Notes: generated by a model not told the origin, from the letters alone. 64,000 nt of DNA from an uncultured Acinetobacter sp. (GCF_943914805.1 NZ_CALUDM010000003.1:1-64000); one strand, 5' to 3'. Counted from the stretch's first letter, positions 8,884-17,919 are shown. A program made the numbers and translations.

Positions 8884-10185
8884 TTAAGAAGCTATTCGAT
8901 TGAGTAATGTTTGAGATAATTGACGTTGTTCAGATGTGTATTTTGATTCATTCTGTGAAAGTAGCTCACGTGCAGATGCATATGCACCTAAATCAATATA
9001 TTGCCGAGCAAGATCTAAATCTAATTGAATTTCATTTACTTCAGCCAATTCAGGGAATGCTTGAATCAGCGGATCATTTGAATCGGCAGTTGCACTGATT
9101 TCAGTTACAGTTGGTGTTGTTTCAAAATTTAATGTCGGAGATGTTGTTTCTACTTGTTCTGTTTTCTGATCTAAATCAAAGCTAAAGGCTGGCTGCGTTG
9201 CAACTTCTTCATTCGGGGTAAATGTAAATTCTAATTCATTCGCATGTGTAATTGCTGTTTCGCTTTCGCTCGTTTTTTCTTCAGCTGTTGGTGCAGTGAT
9301 AGGCTCAGCAAAGTCGAGTTTGAATTCAGTTGCAATTTCTACTGCTGGTTTGTCATCTACAATAGGCGTTGCAGTTTCATTTGGGCTAAAGGTAAATTCT
9401 AAAGGCGCAATTGTTGCGGTTTTTGTTTCCTCAACAGGTGCAGGTGCTTCAAAAGAAAAATCAGCAGTTGGCTTCGTTTCTTTTTGAGTGATCGACTCAA
9501 GGTTAAATTCTAAAGGTTGAACTTGTTCTTGTAATGAGTCATTTGATGTGTTGTCAATATCTGTTGTATCAAACTCAAGAGAATCTTGCGTTTGCTGTTC
9601 AGTTGTTGCAGGTTGATCAATTAAAGCATCAAAAGCTGCATGATTTTTATTTGTTTCAGTTGTATTCGAGGTGGCTGGCTCAAATGCAATGGATTCAATC
9701 GGGTTTTCTGTCTGAGTTGCTTTTCGTTTATCTTCAGCTTGTGCAACGATTTCATCTAAATCCAATGAACGGATATGGTTAATCAATTGATTAACAGCAA
9801 ACTCATCTTTTTGTGCTAAATGTATATCAACTAAATAAAGATAAAGTTCATGTTGTGTATTATCTTGATTTAATACTTGGTTGATTTTTGCTTCAGCAGA
9901 AAAATAATTTTTAGCCGCAATTAATTTTTCAATATTGGCTTTTAATTCAGGATTTAAAGGTTTTGCTATTTGTTGAATAACAACGTCTTCTTTAACAACA
10001 GCAGTTTGTCGTTGAGAAGTTGTACTGCGCGCGGTACGTGCTACATTTTTCTTCGCAGTCTTTTTATTGTTATTCTTTTTGTTGCTTGCGTTAGAACTGG
10101 TATTTTCTTTATTGGCATCTTCACGTTTTTTTAAAACGATAGCAACAACCAATAGTAAAATAAATGGAATCACATACAACAACAT
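8884..10185 (-). CDS. FimV C-terminal-like inner-membrane protein
   Basis: A 433-aa protein with one membrane helix at residues 2-18, then a basic stretch, then a TPR-like helical segment (about 80-150). A long acidic low-complexity region follows, with recurring LEFTF.PNE-type motifs. The last ~65 residues match the FimV C-terminal domain (LDLDLARQYIDLGAYASARELL). In Pseudomonas FimV this cytoplasmic part is joined to the periplasmic LysM part; here it is a separate gene with its own AAGGGG ribosome-binding site. It probably works with the next gene in polar assembly of type IV pili or cell-pole signalling. Confidence 0.8.
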   Translation of the reverse strand: MLLYVIPFILLLVVAIVLKKREDANKENTSSNASNKKNNNKKTAKKNVARTARSTTSQRQTAVVKEDVVIQQIAKPLNPELKANIEKLIAAKNYFSAEAKINQVLNQDNTQHELYLYLVDIHLAQKDEFAVNQLINHIRSLDLDEIVAQAEDKRKATQTENPIESIAFEPATSNTTETNKNHAAFDALIDQPATTEQQTQDSLEFDTTDIDNTSNDSLQEQVQPLEFNLESITQKETKPTADFSFEAPAPVEETKTATIAPLEFTFSPNETATPIVDDKPAVEIATEFKLDFAEPITAPTAEEKTSESETAITHANELEFTFTPNEEVATQPAFSFDLDQKTEQVETTSPTLNFETTPTVTEISATADSNDPLIQAFPELAEVNEIQLDLDLARQYIDLGAYASARELLSQNESKYTSEQRQLSQTLLNRIAS

Positions 10186-10233
10186 TTTGTTTCCCCTTCA
10201 TTGAGCACAATGAATCAATATCCTAAATACAAT

Positions 10234-11799
10234 CTAACTCTTTGGCTGTTTTACATTTTGTTGCTGCAATTGTTGTTGCAATTGAGCAAGCCGAGCATTT
10301 AATAGTTGAATTCGTCGGTTCTTTTCTTGTAAAGCTGAAGCAAGTTGAGTCACCTTATTCTGTAATTTAACCGTTTTTTCACGGGATGTCATAACTTTTG
10401 TCGATAATTCAGTATTTGTCTGATTCGCCTGAGTATTTTTCTTTGCATCACCTTGTGATGAATTTTGTTCATTATCGGCAATCAAACTCATTTCAGCTTG
10501 ATCTAAACGATACTTTGCAGATCCTGATTGTTTTCGGGTCGTGATTGGTGCAGTCGGTGTCTTATATTTGACTTGAGGTGTCTGTTTATAACTTGCTGCT
10601 AGATTTAATGCAGCGCCACGACGAATACGATTAATATCACCCTGAATAAAGGCATTGGCATTATTCTCTTTAATCTGCTTCATGACTTCTGGAATGCTTT
10701 GATGTGTTTCAGCGGCAATTCTTGACGCAATTGTCCATAATGATTCATTGGCTTGTACAACATGTGCTGGATCATTATTGTTATTTTTGATCTGTTGTTT
10801 AGCTGATGGCGCTGCTTTTGCATTTTCAGTTTTAGGTGCTTCAGATTTAGTTTTTGCAGTTTCTGTTTTGGCGGTCTCAGTTTTAGCTTTAGCCACTTCA
10901 GCTTTCGCAGTTTCTGTTTTGGTTGTCTCAGTTTTAGGTTTTTCAGATTCGGTTTTTGTTACTTCAGGTTTAGCTGTTGTCGTCTCAGTTTTAGCCGTTT
11001 CAACTTTAGGTTTGACAGTTACTATTTCTGGTTTCGGTTCTGATTTTTGTACGGTTTGAATGGGCTGAGTTGCGTTTACTGGTGCTACAACTGCTTGTTG
11101 AGTAATCGCTTGAGTACTAGTCTTATTGTTATTCGATGTTGTCACTGGATTTGACGTTGTGACTTGCGTTGCTGTTTTTTGTAGACTTTGTAATGTCGGT
11201 GGTGGAGCAATACTAATGACCAATGGTCGTTGAGTATTTGTAGACAATACCGATTTTACAGTGCTTGGTGTGGTAGATGTAGTGGTAGCACTATTCGCCT
11301 GATATGAAGTGCTGCTTGGTAAATTGAGTGCTATATCTTTCTCACTGACAATAATTTGAGGGGTCAGTAACTTTTCATTTCGTGTTGCATTGAGCTGAGC
11401 TGTTGGGGGATTTGGACGACCACGAGTCAAAGCTGTTTTTATTTGTTGAAGATGTGTCGCGCTTCCTTCTTTTACTTTTAATAAAATATTCAGTTCAGCG
11501 TCAACCATTGGACGAGATGAGGTGATGACAATTACACCAGTACCGTCACTAGAACGACGCGTATAGAAATTTAAATGTCCAGGCGGTTGATTGGCAAATC
11601 CGACGCTCATCATGTCGTCTGTATCAGCCAAACCGACTTCGATCTTTTCGTTAGGATTTGCATTGCTAAACTTCATTTCTGCATACAATAAATCCCCAGA
11701 CCCAGATTGAATTTGAATAGGGGTGAGCGTTATTGCACTCGCTGCTTGCGAAGTCATGATGGTTAAAATGGCGATTTTTAATTTGTTATATACAGTCAT
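10234..11799 (-). CDS. fimV: FimV N-terminal-like LysM protein
   Basis: A 521-aa exported protein. The signal peptide ends near A22 (SQAASA). The FimV N-terminal domain follows (ITLTPIQIQSGSGDLLYAEMKF and SSRPMVDAELNILL), then a long K/E/T-rich linker. A LysM domain (HVVQANESLWTIASRI, about residue 345) comes next, and the C-terminus is a Q-rich coiled coil. The membrane helix and cytoplasmic part of classical FimV are missing and lie in the next gene. The ATG at 11799 was chosen over the GTG at 11832 because it gives a clean signal peptide and has GGATAGAG upstream. Confidence 0.85.
   Translation of the reverse strand: MTVYNKLKIAILTIMTSQAASAITLTPIQIQSGSGDLLYAEMKFSNANPNEKIEVGLADTDDMMSVGFANQPPGHLNFYTRRSSDGTGVIVITSSRPMVDAELNILLKVKEGSATHLQQIKTALTRGRPNPPTAQLNATRNEKLLTPQIIVSEKDIALNLPSSTSYQANSATTTSTTPSTVKSVLSTNTQRPLVISIAPPPTLQSLQKTATQVTTSNPVTTSNNNKTSTQAITQQAVVAPVNATQPIQTVQKSEPKPEIVTVKPKVETAKTETTTAKPEVTKTESEKPKTETTKTETAKAEVAKAKTETAKTETAKTKSEAPKTENAKAAPSAKQQIKNNNNDPAHVVQANESLWTIASRIAAETHQSIPEVMKQIKENNANAFIQGDINRIRRGAALNLAASYKQTPQVKYKTPTAPITTRKQSGSAKYRLDQAEMSLIADNEQNSSQGDAKKNTQANQTNTELSTKVMTSREKTVKLQNKVTQLASALQEKNRRIQLLNARLAQLQQQLQQQNVKQPKS
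10815..11010. repeat. Degenerate tandem coding repeat in fimV linker
   Basis: Within the FimV N-terminal gene, imperfect short units encode variants of TETAKTE and AKPEVTKTE over about 65 residues. The linker is flexible and rich in Lys, Glu and Thr, and probably spans or contacts peptidoglycan. Repeat number may vary between strains. Confidence 0.6.
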
Positions 11800-11904
11800 C
11801 TCTATCCATTGCTCTGACGAAGTATAAGGCACTGAAATGATACAATACCTAGCTGTATTCTAAATGTAAAATGTTAACATTCTAGTTACATAAATATAGT
11901 TACA

Positions 11905-11932
11905 TAAAAAAGCCGATCAAGATAGACCGGCT
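11905..11932 (-). terminator. Terminator of asd
   Basis: Hairpin with arms AGCCG and CGGCT on the plus strand, followed on the minus strand by six T residues just after the asd stop. Confidence 0.8.
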
Positions 11933-11961
11933 CATTTAATGTTTTATTTATTTTTGCGATT

Positions 11962-13080
11962 TTAACTATTTTTATAGTCAATTAAAATACGCAACATACG
12001 ACGTAAAGGTTCAGCTGCACCCCAAAGAAGTTGGTCACCTACAGTGAAAGCACCTAAATACTCTTTACCCATATTGAGTTTACGTAAACGACCTACAGGT
12101 ACAGATAAAGTTCCTGTGACCGCAACTGGAGTAAGATCCGTCATTGACGCTTCACGAGTATTTGGAACCACTTTTGCCCATTGGTTAGACTGACGAATCA
12201 TGTCTTCAATTTCATCAAGCGGTACATCTTTCTTCAACTTCAATGTTAAAGCTTGAGAATGGCAACGCATCGCACCAATGCGGACACAATGCCCATCAAT
12301 AGGAACGATTTGAGAATTACCTAAAATCTTGTTGGTTTCAACTTGACCTTTCCATTCTTCCTTTGATTGACCATTTTCAAGCTGCTTGTCGATATAAGGA
12401 ATCAATGAGCCAGCTAAAGGTACGCCAAAGTTTGCAGAAGGGAAGCCTTCGCCACGTTGTAATTCCGCAATTTTACCATCAATATCTAAAATAGCTGAGC
12501 GTGGATCGTCTAATAGGTCTTTGGTATTGTTATACAAATAACCCATACCTGTGATTAACTCACGCATATTCTGCGCACCAGCGCCAGAAGCAGCTTGGTA
12601 AGTCATCGCAGTCATCCATTCCACTAAGTTTTGTTGGAATAATGAACCCATACCCATCAACATCAATGAAACTGTGCAGTTACCGCCAACAAATGTTTTA
12701 GTACCATTCACTAAACCATCTTTGATCACATTTAAATTCACAGGATCAAGTACGATAATCGCTTCATCATCCATACGTAATGTAGATGCGGCATCAATCC
12801 AATAACCATTCCAACCTTCAGCTTTCAACTTTGGGAAAACTTCAGAAGTATAGTCACCACCTTGACAGGTAATAATGACATCCATTTGCTTCAGACTGGT
12901 AATGTCCGTCGCTTCCATAAGTGCTGGGGCAGTCTTACCACCAAAAGCAGGGGCTTCACCACCTGCATTACTGGTAGAAAAATAGAACGGCTCAAAATGA
13001 GCAAAATCATTCTCTTCAACCATACGTTGCATAAGGACGGAACCAACCATCCCGCGCCAACCGACCAGACCTACTTTCAT
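11962..13080 (-). CDS. asd: Aspartate-semialdehyde dehydrogenase
   Basis: Reduces aspartyl phosphate to aspartate semialdehyde for lysine, diaminopimelate, methionine and threonine synthesis. It has the NADP-binding start [20 protein letters not shown] and the catalytic cysteine C135 in [12 protein letters not shown]. The substrate region includes QAASGAGA and a late [14 protein letters not shown] with the active-site histidine. The frame is open to 13206, but the ATG at 13080 has GAGG nine bases upstream and yields the standard N-terminus (372 aa). Asd and fimV being neighbours also occurs in Pseudomonas. Confidence 0.97.
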   Translation of the reverse strand: MKVGLVGWRGMVGSVLMQRMVEENDFAHFEPFYFSTSNAGGEAPAFGGKTAPALMEATDITSLKQMDVIITCQGGDYTSEVFPKLKAEGWNGYWIDAASTLRMDDEAIIVLDPVNLNVIKDGLVNGTKTFVGGNCTVSLMLMGMGSLFQQNLVEWMTAMTYQAASGAGAQNMRELITGMGYLYNNTKDLLDDPRSAILDIDGKIAELQRGEGFPSANFGVPLAGSLIPYIDKQLENGQSKEEWKGQVETNKILGNSQIVPIDGHCVRIGAMRCHSQALTLKLKKDVPLDEIEDMIRQSNQWAKVVPNTREASMTDLTPVAVTGTLSVPVGRLRKLNMGKEYLGAFTVGDQLLWGAAEPLRRMLRILIDYKNS

Positions 13081-13265
13081 GTCACTTTGCCTCGGTGCGT
13101 TAAAAAATAAAAGGGGGCTTGAGTGTATCAAAAGGGTGTGTAACTGCAATAGCATACACAATGAAAACACAACTATATTGTGCAATATATCTTGTTTATG
13201 ATACATGCAAAATTGATATTAATTTATGAATGAATAAAAAATTAAGAATATAAGAGTGACAAAAT

Positions 13266-14411
13266 ATGATTTGGATAGAAGTGTTGGCAGGTATTGTGAT
13301 TTGGCTGAGTTTCTGGTCACTGATTCCTCGTGATGAATGGTGGTTCCGTGGCGCTGATTTTCCAAGATTACAAATTTTGGCATTGGGTATTGTGGCTTTA
13401 TCCTTTTTATTATTTTGGAAAGCGCCGTGGGATTTAACTCGAGAAATAATTTTACTCTTGCTTATTGCTGCTTTGGCATTTCAATTGAAAATGGTTTTGC
13501 CTTATACCTTTGTATGGAAAAAACAGGTTAAACAAGTTGAAAAACATCAATTGAACAGCGATCAACAAATTTCAGTCATCGTTTCTAATGTACTCACTCC
13601 AAATCAACAATATCATTTGTTGATTGAGCAAATTGAGAAACATCAACCTGATATTGTACTGACTTTGGAGACAGATCAAACTTGGCAAAATCAGCTTGCT
13701 AAAATCGAACATCACTACCCATATCGTGTACCCGTGCCTTTGGATAATTTGTATGGCATGCATCTTTATAGCAAATTAAAACTGGTAGATACCGATATTA
13801 AATTTATTTTGAGTGATGAAATTCCCTCTATTCACACAACCGTAATTTTACGTTCAGGTCAGACAGTGCAACTGTATTGTTTACATCCTAAACCACCGAG
13901 TCCAACTGAAGCGAAAGATTCCACATTGCGTGATGCGGAATTGCTGATCGTCGGAGATCAGATTAAAGATTTAGATGAAAGTTCTATCGTGATGGGGGAT
14001 TTGAATGATGTTGCATGGTCACGTACTACACGATTATTTCAGCGAATTAGTGGCCTGCTAGATCCTCGGGTTGGACGTCGATATATCAATACTTTTCATG
14101 CGGATTATCGGTTCTTGAGGTGGTCTTTGGATCACTTATTTCATAGTACAGATTTTGCTTTAGTACATATGGAGCGTCTACCGAATATTGGATCAGATCA
14201 TTTTCCGATTTATGTGGTTTTGCAGACAGGTAGAGCTTTTGAACAGATTCAAGAAGAATTAGAGCAGTCAGATGAGGATGAAGAAGAAGCACAACAAGCA
14301 ATTCAAGAAGGGATTGAAAAAGCTGAAAAAGAAGAAAAAAGAGTGACTGATGAAATTACGGATTCTTATCGACGGGATTCGAAATTGTTAGACAAAAATA
14401 GTTTGAAATGA
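13266..14411 (+). CDS. Membrane-anchored endonuclease/exonuclease/phosphatase-fold protein
   Basis: A 381-aa protein with about three N-terminal membrane helices (residues 1-20, 37-52, 58-76) and an EEP-fold catalytic domain. Expected catalytic motifs are visible: the LETD glutamate, MGDLND, SLDHLFHS and the closing GSDHFPI. The last ~60 residues are a highly charged E/K-rich coiled coil. EEP proteins of this shape may act on nucleic acids, phospholipids or other phosphodiesters, so the substrate is not predictable. The regulatory RNA candidate begins just after its stop. Confidence 0.82.
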   Translation: MIWIEVLAGIVIWLSFWSLIPRDEWWFRGADFPRLQILALGIVALSFLLFWKAPWDLTREIILLLLIAALAFQLKMVLPYTFVWKKQVKQVEKHQLNSDQQISVIVSNVLTPNQQYHLLIEQIEKHQPDIVLTLETDQTWQNQLAKIEHHYPYRVPVPLDNLYGMHLYSKLKLVDTDIKFILSDEIPSIHTTVILRSGQTVQLYCLHPKPPSPTEAKDSTLRDAELLIVGDQIKDLDESSIVMGDLNDVAWSRTTRLFQRISGLLDPRVGRRYINTFHADYRFLRWSLDHLFHSTDFALVHMERLPNIGSDHFPIYVVLQTGRAFEQIQEELEQSDEDEEEAQQAIQEGIEKAEKEEKRVTDEITDSYRRDSKLLDKNSLK

Positions 14412-14419
14412 TCGAGATT

Positions 14420-14437
14420 TGTAAGAAATAGCTTACA
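14420..14437 (+). promoter_or_regulatory. GacA/UvrY-type upstream activating box
   Basis: TGTAAGAAATAGCTTACA is a perfect match to the known GacA upstream activating sequence, TGTAAG, six bases, CTTACA. Its centre (14428.5) is about 66 bp upstream of the start predicted from the -10-like TAATCT at 14482-14487, the spacing typical of rsmX/Y/Z promoters in pseudomonads. Predicted role: binding site for the phosphorylated GacA-type response regulator. Confidence 0.85.
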
Positions 14438-14494
14438 TGGATTTAGTCCCTAAGCGGATAGTATCACCATGTATTTGGGCTTAATCTTTACTCA

Positions 14495-14665
14495 TCGGCA
14501 AATGGATTGGGAAAGGAAGAGTCCCACTAAGGAAGACGAAGCTGATGGAATAATCATCATGGATTTGATGTTGGAAAGGATCACCAAATAAAATAAGAAT
14601 AAGACACGAAAGCACAACCTCATAGGCCCGAGTTTTGCAGGATGCAGAACTCGGGTTGTGTTTTT
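14495..14665 (+). ncRNA. Candidate Rsm/Csr-type CsrA-titrating small RNA
   Basis: No ORF on this strand explains the segment. From the predicted start near 14495 to the T tract at 14661-14665 it carries nine GGA triplets, beginning at 14504, 14510, 14515, 14531, 14547, 14561, 14573, 14578 and 14640. Four can sit in hairpin loops: TGGGA/TCCCA (14508-14526), CATCA/TGATG (14555-14570), TTGG/CCAA (14571-14587) and the terminator loop. Repeated GGA loops, a GacA box upstream and an intrinsic terminator define the RsmX/Y/Z and CsrB/C class, which sequesters CsrA/RsmA. The exact 5' end and strength are inferred. It lies between the EEP-fold gene and a repeat cluster. Confidence 0.78.
14627..14665 (+). 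terminator. Terminator of the small RNA with GGA loop
   Basis: Thirteen-position stem CCCGAGTTTTGCA / TGCAGAACTCGGG with one mismatch and a loop of exactly GGA, then TTGTG and five T residues. The GGA loop is itself a good CsrA-binding hairpin. Confidence 0.88.
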
Positions 14666-14747
14666 ATGGGGTATTGAAAATTCAAAAGATATCAATAGAC
14701 CTCTTGCATAAGCCGAGTTGTGATGAATATTTATTCATAATGCAAAT

Positions 14748-14782
14748 CCGCTCTCCTTTAAAAGGAGAGGGCTAGGGAGAGG
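14748..14782. repeat. Intergenic palindromic repeat, copy 3
   Basis: CTCTCCTTTAAAAGGAGAG followed by GGCTAGGGAGAGGA, almost identical to the second half of the leuC-leuD copy. A related degenerate segment (CTCATCCTTGAGGGAGAAGG) follows at 14821. It lies between the small RNA and the lipid A acyltransferase gene. Confidence 0.75.
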
Positions 14783-14992
14783 ATTTATATGATACCTTCA
14801 TCCTCTTGTGCTTAATAACGCTCATCCTTGAGGGAGAAGGGACTCTCAATATTAATTTGCGATTATTTTTGACTTTTGCAAGATATCTAATATGACGATC
14901 ACAAAAGTTACAGTTACTGTTATAGAAACAGAAAGCTATACATTTGATTTTTGTACACATAGCTCAGTTAGAGCAAATGAAACCAATTTAAT

Positions 14993-15928
14993 TTAATAAA
15001 TCTTTTCGTAACCTTGTGGACGTGTTTTAAAACGACGATGGAACCACATATATTGCGTTGGTGCGATACGAAGCTGATTTTCAATGATTTTATTAACGCG
15101 AATAGCATCATCTAATTCATCTTCACTCGGTAAAGGATCAACTGCTGGTTCAATCAAAACATGATATTTAGGATTTTTAATATCGCCATCACGATAAAAA
15201 TAAAGCGGAATAGCAACGGCTTTTGAAATTTTCAATAAGCGACGATGTGCTGTAACAGTTGCCGCAGGCGTACCAAAAAAGGGTGCCATCACCCCTTGTT
15301 TTAAACCAAAATCTTGATCTGGGCTGTACCAAATCGCATCCCCATCTTTTAAATGACGAATCAGACCACGCATATCATCATGGTCAATTTGCGCTTTGTA
15401 GATGGTTGCACGGCAACGATAGATCAACATATCTAAAAGAGGATTATTTTGCGGACGATAAACCACATCTGGTTCAAAGAATTGTGCACATAAATAACCA
15501 CCTGCATCGAGCATGGTGCTGTGTGTTCCAAGCAACAAAACACCTTTGCCTTGTTGTTGAGCTTGGGTGATATGTTCTAAACCTTCAATGCTGACACGAT
15601 TTTTAAACCATTTTGGTGAATACCATGCATTGAGCGTTTCGAAAACCCCAATCATCTGATCAATAAAAACTTGGCGTGAATTTTCAATGACTTGTTCAGT
15701 AGACCATTCTGGAAAACAGACTTCTAGGTTGCGTATCGTGGTTTTGCGCCGTGATTTAAGGCGCTTAAATGCAATATTGCCCAATACTGTTGCCAAACGA
15801 TGCTGAATCGCCCACGGCAAGATGGCAAGTATCATTAAAAATACGATGGCAATCCAGATTCCCCAGTATTTGGGCTGCAAGAATGCCCAATAAAATTCTC
15901 CAGGTTCGTATTGATGCTTTTTGCTCAT
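14993..15928 (-). CDS. Lipid A biosynthesis acyltransferase (LpxL/LpxM family)
   Basis: Inner-membrane late acyltransferase of the HtrB/MsbB family, adding a secondary acyl chain to lipid A or its precursor. The 311-aa protein has one N-terminal membrane helix (about 22-42). It carries the H-X4-D catalytic motif in GTHSTMLDAGGYL, and VVYRPQNNPLLDMLI and IWYSPDQDFGLKQGV typical of the family. The sequence does not decide between LpxL and LpxM. It is monocistronic, flanked by a repeat region and the macro-domain gene. Confidence 0.9.
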   Translation of the reverse strand: MSKKHQYEPGEFYWAFLQPKYWGIWIAIVFLMILAILPWAIQHRLATVLGNIAFKRLKSRRKTTIRNLEVCFPEWSTEQVIENSRQVFIDQMIGVFETLNAWYSPKWFKNRVSIEGLEHITQAQQQGKGVLLLGTHSTMLDAGGYLCAQFFEPDVVYRPQNNPLLDMLIYRCRATIYKAQIDHDDMRGLIRHLKDGDAIWYSPDQDFGLKQGVMAPFFGTPAATVTAHRRLLKISKAVAIPLYFYRDGDIKNPKYHVLIEPAVDPLPSEDELDDAIRVNKIIENQLRIAPTQYMWFHRRFKTRPQGYEKIY

Positions 15929-16110
15929 AGCAATTTTGTAAATTTGGCTAAGTTAAGACTGAAAGAAGTGTAGCATGAACCTGATTAAAGTAGAAAATTG
16001 CATTCTGGATGAGCGCAATTCAATAGATGGTGAGTTCATTTGTATTTGAAACGTATGATGAAATCAATGCGATGTATTGAAATAGATAACAAATAACAAG
16101 GGTATTGAAA

Positions 16111-16662
16111 ATGAAAACGCTACGTTTGATTCAAGGTGATATTACGATTCAAAAGGTAGACGCGATTGTAAATGCTGCCAATACTTCTTTATTGGGCGGT
16201 GGTGGAGTGGATGGAGCGATTCATCGTAAAGGGGGCTCTCAAATACTAGAAGATTGTCAAAAAATAAGAGCAAGGCAAGGTGGTTGTGCTGTCGGACAAG
16301 CCGTCATTACTTCTGCTGGAACATTGCCCAGTCGTTTTGTGATTCATACGGTAGGCCCTACTTGGCATGATGGGCAAGATGATGAAAATGAATTGTTGAA
16401 AAATGCATATTTAAACAGCTTAAAACTCGCAGAAAAACACCAATTAGCTACTGTTGCATTCCCGAATATTTCGACAGGAGTTTATCATTTTCCAAAACAT
16501 CAAGCCGCTAAAATTGCGATTAAAGCTGTGATCGAATATATGCAAGATGCGGAAAGCTTGGCAGAAATTAATTTTGTTTGCTTTGATCTGGAAAATTTTA
16601 AAATTTATCGGCAGCAACTTGCTGAAGTCGATCAAAATCAATTTCAAGTTTTAGGTATATAA
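16111..16662 (+). CDS. Macro-domain protein, YmdB-like ADP-ribose deacetylase
   Basis: A 183-aa single macro domain. It carries [30 protein letters not shown] with the ligand-contacting asparagines and the glycine loop, and later [12 protein letters not shown]. Members of this class hydrolyse O-acetyl-ADP-ribose or remove ADP-ribose from proteins. The frame could open with TTG at 16105, but the ATG at 16111 has AAGGG eight bases upstream. It is followed 30 bp later by an acyltransferase gene. Confidence 0.92.
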   Translation: MKTLRLIQGDITIQKVDAIVNAANTSLLGGGGVDGAIHRKGGSQILEDCQKIRARQGGCAVGQAVITSAGTLPSRFVIHTVGPTWHDGQDDENELLKNAYLNSLKLAEKHQLATVAFPNISTGVYHFPKHQAAKIAIKAVIEYMQDAESLAEINFVCFDLENFKIYRQQLAEVDQNQFQVLGI

Positions 16663-16692
16663 TTGAATTTGTTTAATTAGAAAAATATCGCC

Positions 16693-17670
16693 ATGAGAGA
16701 TACTTATTTAGATACCAGTAAGGCTGTTCTGATCTTTCTTGTGGTATTGGGGCATTTTCTAGAAAGAATGGTTGGCTGGGCTGATCCTGTTGCTCATACA
16801 GTATTGGGGACAATTTACTTTGTGCATATGCCAGCATTTATTTTTATTTCAGGCATGTTGTTTAAAGATAAAAACTGGATGAAAAATATTATATTTTTTA
16901 TCTCACTGTATATTCCGTTTCAAATTCTATTTCCAGCCTTTGATGCAATTTGGACAGGTACATTTCAGATCAATTGGAATCTATTTGAAAGACCCTATTG
17001 GATTCTATGGTACTTGCTTGGCATGATGGTTTGGACAGCGCTGACGCACTTTCTAATCAAAACTAAATTTGCAGTATGGATTGCTTTGATTTTGGCTTTA
17101 GCTGTAGGTTTAAGCCCTTGGAACAATTACCAATATTCTATAGGGCGGATTTTTGTTTTCTTGCCATTTTTTGTGATCGGTGCTGTTTATGGCAAAGCAA
17201 TCATCCATAAAATTCAGGCAGTTCGGTATGCAGAATGGTTTGGGTTATTGATTTTATTTAGCATTGTCAGTTTTGTTTATTTGAGCCAAATCAATCAATT
17301 TTGGTTGTATGGAAGCTTAAATTATCAACAACTTAAAATCGATGTGCTTGATGGTACGTTATTACGACTGGGGTATATGACGATTTCGAGCTTGGGGATC
17401 GTGGCTATTTTCGCTGTCATCAAACTGTTTCGCTCTCGTTTTATTCAACTTGGTACAAATACTTTACCCGTTTATTTGCTACATGGTTTTGTAGTCATTC
17501 TTATTTCAAAATATTGGAAATTAGATAGTCATATTTTTATTGAAATCATCGTGTGTATTGGGTTGTCTGTGATGACCTGTTGGGTTTTACAGCAGCGGTT
17601 TTTTGATAGCTTACTGAGAAAAATGTCTTTATGGTTAATGAAACCTGTGGAAAGATTAGGTTTGAAATAG
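16693..17670 (+). CDS. Acyltransferase 3 family membrane protein
   Basis: A 325-aa polytopic protein with about ten hydrophobic helices. The N-terminus RDTYLDTSKAVLIFLVVLGHFLE carries the family histidine, and PAFIFISGMLF follows, as in OafA/WecH/fucose-4-O-acetylase relatives. It probably O-acetylates a surface glycan or small molecule using acetyl-CoA, but no polysaccharide genes lie nearby to name the acceptor. It may be cotranscribed with the macro-domain gene. Confidence 0.85.
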   Translation: MRDTYLDTSKAVLIFLVVLGHFLERMVGWADPVAHTVLGTIYFVHMPAFIFISGMLFKDKNWMKNIIFFISLYIPFQILFPAFDAIWTGTFQINWNLFERPYWILWYLLGMMVWTALTHFLIKTKFAVWIALILALAVGLSPWNNYQYSIGRIFVFLPFFVIGAVYGKAIIHKIQAVRYAEWFGLLILFSIVSFVYLSQINQFWLYGSLNYQQLKIDVLDGTLLRLGYMTISSLGIVAIFAVIKLFRSRFIQLGTNTLPVYLLHGFVVILISKYWKLDSHIFIEIIVCIGLSVMTCWVLQQRFFDSLLRKMSLWLMKPVERLGLK

Positions 17671-17861
17671 CATTCGTTTTATAAGTTTTATAACAAATAG
17701 AACAGTTTAAGTGGTATATGAAAAGTTTGGATTTAAAGCAGTAAGTGACGTCATTTTCAACCGTGGGCTTCGTTATGTCTCTATGCGCTTTGATCTCAGG
17801 CTTGAATGAAAAGCTTTAACTTTAAAATTTTAAAAATGACTAAATTATTGAATCATATGAA

Positions 17862-17890
17862 AAATTAAAAGCCACATCGGGGATGTAGCT
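17862..17890 (-). terminator. Terminator of the Asr-like gene
   Basis: On the minus strand, nine-pair stem AGCTACATC / GATGTGGCT with one G-U pair, followed by TTTTAATTTTT. Confidence 0.75.
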
Positions 17891-17919
17891 TCTAATTTGA
17901 GAGAAGTGATGTATTCGGT

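Noticed and set aside
10186..10233. FimV split as a sequencing frameshift
   Set aside because: The two ORFs are already in the same frame; two separate in-frame stops and a good ribosome-binding site for the second gene argue against a single error.
10748..11059. 103-aa hydrophobic antisense frame in the FimV linker
   Set aside because: Its repeating VSVLA pattern is just the complement of the KTETA repeat in the real gene.
14492..14695. Antisense 67-aa frame over the small RNA
   Set aside because: No ribosome-binding site and no family. The other strand has a promoter box, structured GGA loops and a terminator that explain the sequence better.
14772..14960. 62-aa frame across the palindromic repeat
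   Set aside because: Includes repeat sequence and has no ribosome-binding site or family.
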